Below, piece by piece: positions 33,947 to 42,724 of a stretch of 64,000 bases of DNA. The DNA is taken from the NCBI GenBank assembly GCA_965243805.1, contig OZ251577.1, forward strand, positions 3,348,001 to 3,412,000, given 5' to 3'. The stretch is from CATQHQ01 sp965243805 (lineage in GTDB: Bacteria > Gemmatimonadota > Gemmatimonadetes > Longimicrobiales > Gaopeijiaceae). How positions within the stretch are numbered: position 1 is the stretch's first letter; each line of letters begins with the position of its first letter. The position numbers and the translations under genes are program-made. The notes under the pieces were generated by a model that saw only the letters and a program-made list of their open reading frames with translations, ran no database searches and was not told the origin of the DNA.

Positions 33947-36654
33947 CCAGCTTGCCCCTCCGGCTCGCTCCGGAGGCTGCGCGGGTCGTTCGCGACGAAG
34001 TGGCCCGGGCAGCAGGCCGCGAAGTCTCCTTTCTCGCCGAGGTGACCCGGGACCGGGTGGTGGTCAGCCCCAGGGCCGTCGCCCGGGGGAACCGCTCGGC
34101 GGTGCTGGCCGTGGCTCGGGAGGCGCCCGAGGGCGGAGTGATGATCCACAACCATCCGTCGGGAGTGCTGGAGCCGTCGGACGCGGACTTGGCGGTGGCC
34201 GCACGCCTTCACGACGAGGGACTGGGGACGGCGATCGTCAGCAACCGGGCCGACCGGATGTACGTGGTGGTCGAGCCCCCGGAGCCGAAGCGCATCGAGC
34301 CGCTGGACGCGGACGAGTTGGAAGGGATCGTCGCTCCGGGTGGGGCGCTGTCGTCGATGGCCGGCTACGAGGATCGGGCGGGCCAGCGCAAGATGCTTCG
34401 CTTTGTGGCGTCGCGTTTCAACGAGGGCGGGACGGGGCTGGTGGAAGCGGGCACCGGGACGGGCAAGTCAATGGCCTATCTGCTTCCCGCGGCGCGCTGG
34501 GCTGTGCGAAACCGAGAGCGAACGGTGGTCTCCACCAACACGATCAACCTGCAGGAACAGCTGGTGCGCAAGGACATCCCCCTGGCCGAGGAAGCACTGG
34601 GGGAGGATGTGAAGTGGGCGCTGGTGAAGGGCAGGGGCAACTACGTCTCGATCCGGCGCGCGCTGCTGGCGGGCGAGTCGGCGGCCAGCCTCTTTCCCGG
34701 CGACCGCACCGAGGAGATCGCGGCGATTCTGGAGTGGCTCCGCCACACCGACGACGGCTCCCGGTCCGATCTGAGCTTCACGCCCACCACCGACGTGTGG
34801 GAGGAGGTGCGGAGCGAGACCGACGCCTGCATGCGCGCCCGCTGCCCCTACTTCCAGGACTGCCACTACCAGCGCGCCCGCCGTCGCGCTGCTGCCGCCG
34901 ACCTGCTGGTCGTGAACCACGCCCTCTTCTTCTCGGACCTGGCCGTTCGCATCGACACCGACAACTTCCGCGACGCTGCGGTGTTGCCCCCCTACCGGCG
35001 CGTGGTCTTCGACGAGGCCCACCACCTGGAGGAAGCCGCCACCAACCGGCTGGGAACCGAGGCGTCGCGGGTTGGCCTCTTCCGGGCCGCATCTCGCCTT
35101 TACCGCCAGGGGAAGGGCGTGCTGCCCTCCATCGAGGCTGCGATTCGCTCCGTGGCCCGTGCCCCAGAAGCCGATGCGCTGGCGGCCCGAATCCGACGCA
35201 CCCGGGGCAAGGTGGAGGAGCTGCGCAAGGCGCTCACCGAGTTCTTCAGCTTCATGGAGCCGTGGGCGGAGGAGCGCGCCGGACGCGGGCCGTTGCGGCT
35301 GGGGGCTCCCGGGAGCCGGCGGTCGGGCGGCGGATCGGGTCTGGAGCCCACGTCCGATTCGGCCATTGCCGAGTCGCTGGATCGCACGCTGATCTCGCTG
35401 GCGGACCTGCGGCGGGAGTTGGAGTCGCTCTACGACCACCTGGAGGGGGAGGAGGAGCTGGCCGTGCAGCTGGAAGGCCGTCTCCTGGACCTGCAGGGTT
35501 CGTCGAGCCGGATCGGCCATGCCGAGACCGCCCTGCGCCGTTGCCTCCTTCCCGGCTCCGGGCCTGGTGTGGATAAGGGGCCGCGCATTGTGCGCTGGAT
35601 CGAGCTTCGCCGCTCCCAGCGAGCCGCGGGCACTCCAGGGGCGGCCGGCCGTGGCGGGAGGCGGACCGGTCCCGCTGGGATCGGCCGCTTCGGCAACCTA
35701 GTGATGGCAACCGCCCCCGTGGAGCCGGGCCCCATTCTCGCCGAGCACCTCTTCGGCTCCACGAAGACCACCGTCCTCACCTCCGCCACCCTGACGGCCG
35801 ACCACGGCTTCGACTACCTGAAGGACCGTCTGGGCTTATCGGGAGGCGCTCGGACCTCTCCCGCTCCCGCGGTGCCGACCGATCCTCTCTCGCTGCTGGA
35901 CAGCGTCCCCCTGCCGCCGTCGCCCCACGTCGATCCCCCCGAGGCCCACATCCTGCCGCCTCCGGCCGAGGCCGTCTTCGACTCGCCCTTCGACTACCGG
36001 TCCCAGACCTGCCTTGTAGTGCCCACCGGATTGCCCGCACCGGGACGGACTCGGGACGCGGGCGACGCCTATCACCGAGCGGTGGCGGACGTGGTCCACG
36101 ATGTGGCCGAGTGCTCCGACGGGGGCCTCTTCGCCCTCTTCACCTCGTACGTCGCGCTGCGGGGCGTGGCGCGGGAGCTTCGCGCCCGGGGCGCCGAGGC
36201 CCGATGGCCGCTGCACGTGCAGGGCGAGGCCGACCGATCCGCGCTCCTCCAGCGCTTCACCGAGTCGGGGTCGGACCTCTTGCTCGGCACGGCTTCGTTC
36301 TGGGAGGGCGTGGACGTGCCCGGCGACCCGCTCCGCGCGCTGGTGATCCAGAAGCTGCCCTTCCGAGTGCCCACCGAACCCGTCACCGAAGCCCGGGTCG
36401 AGGCCATAGAGGAACGGGGCAGGAACTCGTTCTGGGAGTTCACGGTCCCCGACGCCGCGATCCGCCTCAAGCAGGGCGTGGGCCGCTTGGTCCGTCGCCG
36501 CACCGACCGGGGCGTGGTGGTGCTGCTCGACGACCGCATCCTCCACAAGCGCTACGGCCCGGTCATGCTGGAAACGTTGCCGCCCATGCCCCTGATCAGG
36601 CAGCCCTGGCCCCAGGCGAAGCGCCACGTGGAGGCGTTCTATGCGACCCGATGA
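33943..36654 (+). CDS. dinG: JAB/RadC-like domain fused to a DinG-type DNA helicase
   Basis: A 903-residue fusion. Residues 1-120 are a JAB/RadC-like metalloprotease-fold domain with the metal-type motif IHNHPSG. From residue about 130 it is an XPD/DinG superfamily 2 helicase: Walker A EAGTGTGKS, DEAH box VFDEAHHLEEAATN, TSATLTADHGFDYLKDRL, and the final motif VGRLVRRRTDRGVVVLLDD. DinG enzymes unwind DNA 5' to 3' at R-loops and damaged forks and bind an iron-sulfur cluster by four cysteines. Three are present with exact spacing, CMRARCPYFQDC; the first, expected in GNYxC, is Ser here (GNYVSIRR). The GTG start overlaps the preceding stop by four bases. Confidence 0.85.
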   Translation: MTSLPLRLAPEAARVVRDEVARAAGREVSFLAEVTRDRVVVSPRAVARGNRSAVLAVAREAPEGGVMIHNHPSGVLEPSDADLAVAARLHDEGLGTAIVSNRADRMYVVVEPPEPKRIEPLDADELEGIVAPGGALSSMAGYEDRAGQRKMLRFVASRFNEGGTGLVEAGTGTGKSMAYLLPAARWAVRNRERTVVSTNTINLQEQLVRKDIPLAEEALGEDVKWALVKGRGNYVSIRRALLAGESAASLFPGDRTEEIAAILEWLRHTDDGSRSDLSFTPTTDVWEEVRSETDACMRARCPYFQDCHYQRARRRAAAADLLVVNHALFFSDLAVRIDTDNFRDAAVLPPYRRVVFDEAHHLEEAATNRLGTEASRVGLFRAASRLYRQGKGVLPSIEAAIRSVARAPEADALAARIRRTRGKVEELRKALTEFFSFMEPWAEERAGRGPLRLGAPGSRRSGGGSGLEPTSDSAIAESLDRTLISLADLRRELESLYDHLEGEEELAVQLEGRLLDLQGSSSRIGHAETALRRCLLPGSGPGVDKGPRIVRWIELRRSQRAAGTPGAAGRGGRRTGPAGIGRFGNLVMATAPVEPGPILAEHLFGSTKTTVLTSATLTADHGFDYLKDRLGLSGGARTSPAPAVPTDPLSLLDSVPLPPSPHVDPPEAHILPPPAEAVFDSPFDYRSQTCLVVPTGLPAPGRTRDAGDAYHRAVADVVHDVAECSDGGLFALFTSYVALRGVARELRARGAEARWPLHVQGEADRSALLQRFTESGSDLLLGTASFWEGVDVPGDPLRALVIQKLPFRVPTEPVTEARVEAIEERGRNSFWEFTVPDAAIRLKQGVGRLVRRRTDRGVVVLLDDRILHKRYGPVMLETLPPMPLIRQPWPQAKRHVEAFYATR

Positions 36655-36702
36655 AGGCCCCGCTTCCAGGTAGGTCGTTTTGAGATCGAAGTTCCAGCTT
36701 CC

Positions 36703-38675
36703 CCTAGGCCCAAGTTCCGACGGGATTGACGGGTTCTGACGCTGGAAGGTAATGTGGGGCAACGACTTGCGTTGCTTGATGCGTGGTCGGCTGTACCCAT
36801 GTATATACCATGACGACATTTGACTTGTCGTCGCTTCCGCGTTACCGTCATACCCATGTACATCGAACGCGTGCCCAACCGGAACTCGCCGCCCGCCGTC
36901 CTGCTGCGCCGCTCCTGGCGCGAAGACGGCAAGGTCCGCAAGCAGACGCTGGCCAACCTGTCCAAGTGGCCCGACGAGCTCGTCGAGGGCTTTCGCGTCC
37001 TGCTCAAGGGCGGCGTCGCGCTGCCCTCCCTCGACGACGCCTTCCGCATCGTGCGCTCCCGGCCCCACGGCCACGTCGCCGCCGTCGTGGGCGCCGCCCG
37101 CAAGCTGGGCTTCGAGCGGATGCTGGACCGCAAGCCCTCGAAGAACCGGTCGCTGGCCGCCGCCATGGCGCTGGCACGCATCCTCGAGCCCGGCTCCAAG
37201 CTGGCCACGGCCCGAGGCCTGAGCCGCGAGACGCTGGCGAACACGCTGGGCGAGGAGCTGGGTGTGGAGGACGCCAGCGCCGACGAGCTGTACGCGGCGA
37301 TGGACTGGCTGCTGGCACGGCAGGACAGGATCGAGCGCCGGCTGGCGGAGAAGCACTTGACGGACGGCTCGCTGGTGCTGTGCGACGTCACCTCGACGTA
37401 CTTCGAAGGCCGGAGCTGCCCGCTGGCGAAGCGGGGCTACTCCCGGGACGGCAAGCGGGGCTCGCTGCAGATCGTCTTCGCGCTGCTGTGCGCGGCGGAC
37501 GGCTGTCCGGTGGCGGTCGAGGTGTTCCAGGGCAACACGGCCGATCCGGGCGTGCTGGGCAGCCAACTGCGGAAGCTGTGCGCGCGCTTCGGGCTCGCCC
37601 AGGTCGTGGTGGTGGGCGACCGGGGGCTGCTGACCAGCGCGCGCATCCGCGAGGAGGTCAAGCCGGCGGGGCTGGACTGGATCACGTCGCTGCGCGCGCC
37701 GGAGGTGCAGAAGCTGGCAGCCGGGGGGTGCCTGCAGATGTCGCTGTTCGACGAGCAGGACCTGGCGGAGATCGAGTCGGCAGAGCTCTACCCGGACGAG
37801 CGGCTGGTGGTGTGCAGGAACCCGCTGCTGGCCGAGGAACGGGCGCGCAAGCGGAAGGAGCTGCTGGCGGTCACCGAAGCGAAGCTCGAGCAGGTGGCGC
37901 AGGCGGTGCGCCGCGAGCGGCGGCCGTTGCGGGGCGCCGCCCAGATCGCCGTGCGGGCCGACCGTGCGCTGCGGTCGCGCAAGGTGGGCAAGCACTTCGA
38001 CGTGCGCGTGACCGACGACTCGTTCTCGTATGCGCGCAACGAGGCGCGGATCGCCAAGGAGGCGGCCCTGGACGGCGTGTACGTGCTGCGCACCAGCGTC
38101 GCGAAGCAGCGGCTGAGCGCCGCCGACGCCGTGCGGGCTTACAAGGGCCTGAGCCGGATCGAGCGGGCGTTCCGCAGCTTCAAGACGGTGGACCTGAAGG
38201 TGCGGCCCGTTCACCACCGCCTAGCGCACCGGGTCCGCGCCCATGTCTTCCTCTGCATGCTGGCCTACTACGTCGAGTGGCACATGCGCCGCGCGCTGGC
38301 CCCAATGCTCTTCGACGACCACGATCCCGCCGCAGCCGCACGAGCCCGGGCGTCCCCCGTCGCTCCCGCCAGAGCGTCGCCGGCGGCCCGTGCCAAGGCC
38401 GGCGGACGAAAGCGCACCCGCGACGGCCTGCCCGTCCACAGCTTCCGCACGCTGCTCAAAGACTTGGCGACGCTGGCCCGCAACCGCGTCCAGCCCACCG
38501 GTGCCGCCTCGGCCGACATCCTGACCCAGCCCACCCCCGTCCAAGACCGAGCGTTTCGGCTCCTCGGCGTCAAGCCGTGAGCCCCCGTACCCAGTAGCGT
38601 ACACTTCCCTGTTCGTGCTACGCCGTTGCCATGCAACAACTTCCACGCATCCCGTCCTCGGAACTTGGGCCTAGG
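36703..38675. mobile_element. IS1634-family insertion sequence
   Basis: A roughly 1.97-kb element bounded by imperfect inverted repeats: left cctaggcccaagttccga starting at 36703 and the matching right end (tcggaacttgggcctagg) ending at 38675. The repeats extend a further eight or so bases with a two-base gap. It carries one transposase gene. No clear direct target repeat can be seen at the outer edges, and the right flank is the middle of a methyltransferase gene whose 5' part is absent, so an adjacent deletion probably followed insertion. Confidence 0.8.
36856..38580 (+). CDS. IS1634 family DDE transposase
   Basis: A 574-residue transposase of the IS1634 group. The three catalytic acids fall in the expected blocks: LVLCDVTSTYFEG (Asp, near residue 180), QVVVVGDRGLLTSARI (Asp, near 255), and GLSRIERAFRSFKTVDLKVR (Glu, near 435). 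The family signature HRLAHRVRAHVFLCMLAYY follows. The ATG at 36856 gives MYIERVPNRNSPPAVLLR, the family N-terminus. Residues 490-530 form an Ala/Arg/Pro-rich linker. The gene appears intact, so the element may still be mobile. Confidence 0.93.
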   Translation: MYIERVPNRNSPPAVLLRRSWREDGKVRKQTLANLSKWPDELVEGFRVLLKGGVALPSLDDAFRIVRSRPHGHVAAVVGAARKLGFERMLDRKPSKNRSLAAAMALARILEPGSKLATARGLSRETLANTLGEELGVEDASADELYAAMDWLLARQDRIERRLAEKHLTDGSLVLCDVTSTYFEGRSCPLAKRGYSRDGKRGSLQIVFALLCAADGCPVAVEVFQGNTADPGVLGSQLRKLCARFGLAQVVVVGDRGLLTSARIREEVKPAGLDWITSLRAPEVQKLAAGGCLQMSLFDEQDLAEIESAELYPDERLVVCRNPLLAEERARKRKELLAVTEAKLEQVAQAVRRERRPLRGAAQIAVRADRALRSRKVGKHFDVRVTDDSFSYARNEARIAKEAALDGVYVLRTSVAKQRLSAADAVRAYKGLSRIERAFRSFKTVDLKVRPVHHRLAHRVRAHVFLCMLAYYVEWHMRRALAPMLFDDHDPAAAARARASPVAPARASPAARAKAGGRKRTRDGLPVHSFRTLLKDLATLARNRVQPTGAASADILTQPTPVQDRAFRLLGVKP

Positions 38676-38676
38676 C

Positions 38677-38970
38677 GTCACCAACGTGTGGTCGTCGCCT
38701 GCGGTTCGCGGAGACGAACGAGTGCGCCGTCCCGACGGCTCGGGCAAGTTCGTGCACGCCAACCAAAAGCCCGAGAAGCTGATCTGGCGAATCATTGACG
38801 CGACATCCGAGCCGGGCGACGTGGTATGGGAGCCGTTCGGGGGGTTGTGCACCGCCGCTGTCGTGTGCGCCGACAGCGGCCGCGAGTGCTACTCGGCGGA
38901 GCTGTTGCCGGAGTACCATGCAGCGGCCGTGCGGCGTCTCAAGGACAACTTCCAGCTTCGACTAGTGTGA
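38677..38970 (+). pseudogene. C-terminal remnant of a DNA methyltransferase, truncated by the IS
   Basis: The last 97 residues of a DNA methyltransferase: TNVWSSPAVRGDERVRRPDG, then HANQKPEKLIWRIIDATSEPGDVVWEPFGG with the AdoMet motif I-type block WEPFGGLCTAAVVC, ending near FQLRLV. Coding sequence starts directly at the right end of the insertion sequence. No upstream part exists on the other side of the element (36655-36702 is unrelated), so the catalytic motif IV region has been lost. The fragment cannot be active alone. Confidence 0.8.
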
Positions 38971-38984
38971 CTCCGAAGGCGGAG

Positions 38985-39617
38985 CTACCCCTGGCCCACG
39001 GGATCGGGTTTGGTACTCCCGGGGCGTCCACCGGTCGCTAGCACCCACCCCGAGACCGCGGCGTAGCCAGCGCCGAACGCGGCGCCTCCCAGCCCCTGCC
39101 CCGAGGCTGCATCGCCCATCGCCATCGCCAGGACGATGGTGGCCAGGAAGGCGGCGAGGAGGCTCGCAACGCTGGCGGCGGCCCACCATCCGGGCCTCAC
39201 GGCGTTGCGTCTTGCAGCCGCCGACTGTCCGGCCGCGAAGGTCGCCAGCCCCGTCAGCGAGCCCGCCGTGGCGGCGGTGCCGGGCCCGGCCAAAGTGCCC
39301 ACTCCCGCCCACACGCCAAGCCCGGCCGCGCCCGTGACAGCGCCGGACAGGGGCAACGCCAGCGCCAACGGTCCCGCCCAGCGGCGGTGTCGCCGCCCGG
39401 CCAGCCACAGCCCCGGCGCCACTCCCAGCGTCATCGCGCCCATCACCAGCGCGCCGATCGCGACTTCGGCGGCGACCGCTCCCATGGCCTCTCCTACAGC
39501 TAAGCCGAGGGGCTCGCTCAGGCGCCTCGCCACGAACGCGGCCACTCCGGCGCCGACGGCGCTCGCCAGCACCCCCAACGCCCACGCCCTCCAGTCCCGC
39601 TCCTTCGATTCCGTCAT
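38985..39617 (-). CDS. integral membrane protein, unknown function
   Basis: A 210-residue Ala/Gly-rich protein. Five or six hydrophobic segments are visible (for example ALGVLASAVGAGVAAFVA at 13-30, IGALVMGAMTLGVAPGLWLA at 54-73, VASLLAAFLATIVLAMAMG near 155, and FGAGYAAVSGWVLATGG near 185). No family is recognised. It is the last gene of a leftward operon behind gamma-carbonic anhydrase, 21 bases downstream of it, with AGGAG before the ATG. Confidence 0.65.
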   Translation of the reverse strand: MTESKERDWRAWALGVLASAVGAGVAAFVARRLSEPLGLAVGEAMGAVAAEVAIGALVMGAMTLGVAPGLWLAGRRHRRWAGPLALALPLSGAVTGAAGLGVWAGVGTLAGPGTAATAGSLTGLATFAAGQSAAARRNAVRPGWWAAASVASLLAAFLATIVLAMAMGDAASGQGLGGAAFGAGYAAVSGWVLATGGRPGSTKPDPVGQG

Positions 39618-39638
39618 CTCGCTCCTCCCAAGGTTCGG

Positions 39639-40250
39639 CTACGGGTCGCTGCAATCCCGCTGGTAGCCGCAGTTCAGGCACAGGACCTTGCAGTGCCGCT
39701 CCGCCACGGGTCCCCCGCACAGCTCGCACTCCACCTCCGTCAGGTAGCGGCGGCTCAGCTCCACGTAGTGCGCGGCGCTGCGCTCCGTCCACGCCGCCGC
39801 CCTCGCGCCCAGGGGCCGAACCCGCCCTGGCACCCCGGCCACCAGCCGCCCATCCGGCACTACGGCTCCTTCCTTCACAACGGTTCCAGCCGCGACCACG
39901 CACCGCTCGCCCACCACCGCCCGCTGGAGGACGGCGGCGCCCATCCCCACCACCGTCCGCCGCCCAATCCGGCAGCTCTCCAGCACGGCGCCGTGCCCCA
40001 CCGTCACATCGTCCTCCAGGATCGTGGCCCCCTGCGCGCTCACATGCACCACCGCGTTGTCCTGCACGTTCGTCCGCGCACCGATCCGAATGCTGTGCCC
40101 AGGGTGATCCCCCCGCACGACCGCGCCGAACCACACGCTGGCCTCCTCCCCGATCTCCACATCGCCGATCACCACCGCCCCCGGCGCCACGAGAGCGCTC
40201 TCGGCGATCCTGGGCCGAACCCCGCCGAAGGCCAGGACCCGCCCCGTCAC
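39639..40250 (-). CDS. gamma-class carbonic anhydrase family protein with C-terminal zinc-finger-like tail
   Basis: A 203-residue left-handed beta-helix protein. The hexapeptide-repeat core contains the gamma-carbonic anhydrase signature: ASVWFGAVVRGDHPGHSIRI, RTNVQDNAVVHVSAQG and DVTVGHGAVLESCRIG, with the three His metal ligands. The last 30 residues add two Cys-x2-Cys pairs, CELCGGPVAERHCKVLCLNC, which could bind zinc and are unusual in the family. Reversible CO2 hydration is plausible, but many members are untested. The start is GTG at 40250, inside the first unit of a 23-bp tandem array that separates it from the CNNM gene. Confidence 0.85.
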   Translation of the reverse strand: MTGRVLAFGGVRPRIAESALVAPGAVVIGDVEIGEEASVWFGAVVRGDHPGHSIRIGARTNVQDNAVVHVSAQGATILEDDVTVGHGAVLESCRIGRRTVVGMGAAVLQRAVVGERCVVAAGTVVKEGAVVPDGRLVAGVPGRVRPLGARAAAWTERSAAHYVELSRRYLTEVECELCGGPVAERHCKVLCLNCGYQRDCSDP

Positions 40251-40313
40251 GCGCCCCGAAGCCTAGCCGTCACGCGCCCCGAAGCCTGGCTGTCACGTGC
40301 GCCGAAGCTTGGC
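40245..40313. repeat. 23-bp tandem repeat x3 at the CNNM / gamma-carbonic anhydrase junction
   Basis: Units at 40245-40267, 40268-40290 and 40291-40313; the first two differ at one position and the third at a few. On the minus strand each unit contains GTGA. The CNNM stop TGA (40293-40295) lies in the third unit and the carbonic anhydrase GTG start (40248-40250) in the first, so a four-base stop/start overlap appears to have been triplicated. Confidence 0.85.
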
Positions 40314-41525
40314 ACGCAAGACCTGGGTGTCCGACGCCTCCACCACTTCGATCCGCGCCCCTCCCGCCTCGAACGTCGCCCCGGGTTCGGGGACGTGGCC
40401 CAGCTCCTCCAGGATGAAGCCGTTGAGGGAGCGGTTCTCGCCGGCGGGGAGGGCGAACCCGAAGCGCTGGTTGATCTCCCGCAGCTCCGCGCTGCCCGAC
40501 GCCGCGATCTCATCCCGAGACACTCTGGTCAGGGGCTCCTCGTCCACATCGGTCTCGTCCACGATCTCGCCGACCAGCTCCTCCAGCACGTCCTCCAAGG
40601 TGATCAGCCCGTCGGTGCCGCCGAACTCGTCGGCCACGATCCCCATGTGCACCCGCTTGGCCCGGAAGAGCGCCAGAAGCTTGGCCAGCGACAGGGAGCC
40701 GGGCACGAACATCGGCTCTCGCGCCAGCACCGACAGCGGCACGTCCCGCCGCCCCGCCACATATGCCTGGAACGCCTCCCGCACATGAAGGATGCCCGTC
40801 ACGTCGTCGATGCTCTCTCCGTAGACGGGGACCCGCGAGTGGGGGACCGAGTCCAGTTCGGGGACGATCTCTTCCAGCGCACGCGAGTCCTTCCACGCGA
40901 AGATCTCCACGCGAGGCGTCATGGCGTCCCAGGCGTCCAGCTCGTCCAGCTGGAAGGCCCTCTCCACCAGCCGGTGCTCGTCGGCCTCCACCACCCCCTC
41001 ATCGGCGCCGATCTCCAGCGCCTCCCGCACCTGAAGCTCCTCGGGCGACGCCCCGCCGTCGGCCTCCCGGCGCGGCGCCAGCCGCTCCACCACGCGCAGG
41101 GGCAGCATCAGCCATCCGAAGAAGCCCGATCCCCGCTGAAGGAGGGGCGCGGTCGCCAGGGCCAGCCGCACTGGACGCTTGCTCGCCAGCCCGCGTGGGA
41201 CCAAGTCTCCCGCCAGGAGCATGACCAGCCAGAGCAGGGGAGTTGCCCACAGCCCACCGATCCCCCAGCCTGCCGTCGCCGCGCCCGCGCCAGCGGCCAT
41301 GGCGCCCAAGTAGCACGCCGTGCGGAGGACCGCCAGCGGCGAAGTGGCCAGCTCGTCCACCCGAAGCGCCGCCAACGCCTCCGCCCCTGCGAAGCCCTCG
41401 TCGGCCAAGAGGCGAGCCCGGGAGTCGCTGATCCTGAGGACGGCGGTCAACGCAGCGGTGAGCGCGCCGGAGAAGGCCGTCAGCGCCACGGCCGCCACTG
41501 CCAGTCCTATCGTCAGCCCCATCAT
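40293..41525 (-). CDS. CNNM/CorC-type transporter-associated protein (hemolysin family)
   Basis: A 410-residue membrane protein. Residues 1-150 form a CNNM (DUF21) transmembrane domain (MMGLTIGLAVAAVALTAFSG and further segments). Two CBS domains follow, with MTPRVEIFAWKDSRALEEIV, SRVPVYGESIDDVTGILHV, and HMGIVADEFGGTDGLITLED. A CorC_HlyC domain ends the protein (FALPAGENRSLNGFILEELG). The family is linked to magnesium or cobalt efflux. The frame begins upstream at 41597, but the double ATG at 41525 has a GGAAGG upstream and starts at the first membrane helix. Its stop overlaps the repeat array leading into gamma-carbonic anhydrase. Confidence 0.85.
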   Translation of the reverse strand: MMGLTIGLAVAAVALTAFSGALTAALTAVLRISDSRARLLADEGFAGAEALAALRVDELATSPLAVLRTACYLGAMAAGAGAATAGWGIGGLWATPLLWLVMLLAGDLVPRGLASKRPVRLALATAPLLQRGSGFFGWLMLPLRVVERLAPRREADGGASPEELQVREALEIGADEGVVEADEHRLVERAFQLDELDAWDAMTPRVEIFAWKDSRALEEIVPELDSVPHSRVPVYGESIDDVTGILHVREAFQAYVAGRRDVPLSVLAREPMFVPGSLSLAKLLALFRAKRVHMGIVADEFGGTDGLITLEDVLEELVGEIVDETDVDEEPLTRVSRDEIAASGSAELREINQRFGFALPAGENRSLNGFILEELGHVPEPGATFEAGGARIEVVEASDTQVLRAKLRRT

Positions 41526-41571
41526 CCGGCCTTCCTTCGACTTGGAGGCTGGTCCTCCTGCGGACGAGCCC

Positions 41572-42612
41572 CTACGTCCACTTCCTGCTTTCGCCAATGA
41601 GTTCTGCGATCACGTCCCGTGTGCTCAAGCCCTCCGCCTCGGCGTCGAAGTTCACCACGATCCGATGAGCCAGAATCGCCGGCGCGATGTCGTGCACGTC
41701 CTGCATCGTGGGCATCGGCGCCCCCCGGAAGGCGGCCCGCGCCTTGGCCCCCAGCACCAAGTACTGGGATGCCCGGGGACCCGACCCCCAGCTGATGTAG
41801 CGCTTGGCCACCGAAGCCTGCTCCTCGCCGCCGGGCCGAGTGGAGCGCGCCAGGCGCACTGCGTAGCCGACGATCGAGGGCGGTGCCGGAATCCGACGCA
41901 CCAGCCGCTGGAGCTCGATGATCTCGTCGCCGTGGACCACCGGCTCCACCTCCACGTCCTGCACCTCGGTGGTCAGGGTGGCGATCTTCTCTTCCTCGCC
42001 CCGGTCCGGGTACCCGATCCGCAGATCGAACATGAAGCGGTCCAGCTGCGCCTCGGGGAGCGGGTAGGTGCCCTCCTGCTCGATTGGGTTCTGGGTCGCC
42101 AGCACGAAGAACGGCGGGTCCAAGTGATACGTCTTGCCGGCCGCCGTCACGTCCCGTTCCTGCATCGCCTCCAGCAAGGCGGCCTGGGTCTTGGGAGGCG
42201 TGCGGTTGATCTCGTCGGCCAGCACGATGTTGGCGAAGATCGGCCCCGGCACGAAGCGGAATGTGCGCTTGCCGGTGATCTTGTCCTCCTCGATCACGTC
42301 GGTCCCGGTGATGTCAGTGGGCATCAGGTCCGGCGTGAACTGGATGCGGGAGAACTTGAGGTGCAGGGCCTCCGCGAGAGTGGAGATGATCAGCGTCTTG
42401 GCCAGCCCTGGCACGCCCACCAGCAGCACGTGGCCGTTGGCCATCATCGCCGTGAGGATGCCGTCCACGATGTGCTGCTGACCGACGATCCGCTGCTCGA
42501 CGGCGGTCCGGAGCTCGGTGGCGATCTCGCCCGCCCGCCGAAGGAGCTGAACGTCCCGGTCGGCGGCCAAGTCGAAGCCCGCCGGGGCGGGGGGGGAGGA
42601 CACGAGGTTCAT
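41572..42612 (-). CDS. MoxR family AAA+ ATPase
   Basis: A 346-residue MoxR ATPase. It has Walker A VGVPGLAKTLI (near residue 50), the MoxR signature IQFTPDLMPTDITGTDVI, and Walker B NIVLADEINRTPPKTQAALL. MQERDVTAAGKTYHLDPPFF and LATQNPIEQEGTYPLPEAQL follow, with a C-terminal lid containing YISWGSGPRASQYLVLGAKA. MoxR proteins act as chaperones that activate substrates, often with VWA-domain partners, which are absent here. The ATG at 42612 is chosen because upstream in-frame sequence is not conserved. It starts a leftward operon divergent from the atp operon, with 112 bp between. Confidence 0.92.
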   Translation of the reverse strand: MNLVSSPPAPAGFDLAADRDVQLLRRAGEIATELRTAVEQRIVGQQHIVDGILTAMMANGHVLLVGVPGLAKTLIISTLAEALHLKFSRIQFTPDLMPTDITGTDVIEEDKITGKRTFRFVPGPIFANIVLADEINRTPPKTQAALLEAMQERDVTAAGKTYHLDPPFFVLATQNPIEQEGTYPLPEAQLDRFMFDLRIGYPDRGEEEKIATLTTEVQDVEVEPVVHGDEIIELQRLVRRIPAPPSIVGYAVRLARSTRPGGEEQASVAKRYISWGSGPRASQYLVLGAKARAAFRGAPMPTMQDVHDIAPAILAHRIVVNFDAEAEGLSTRDVIAELIGESRKWT

Positions 42613-42724
42613 GGCAAGCGAAGATAGGTTGCGAGCGATTGGCCGGTCAAGCCGGACGGGCGCCGCCGGACCGCTTGCGAATTTTTTCACAAGCACTAGC
42701 TTTCAGTCGTCACAGGAGGTAATC

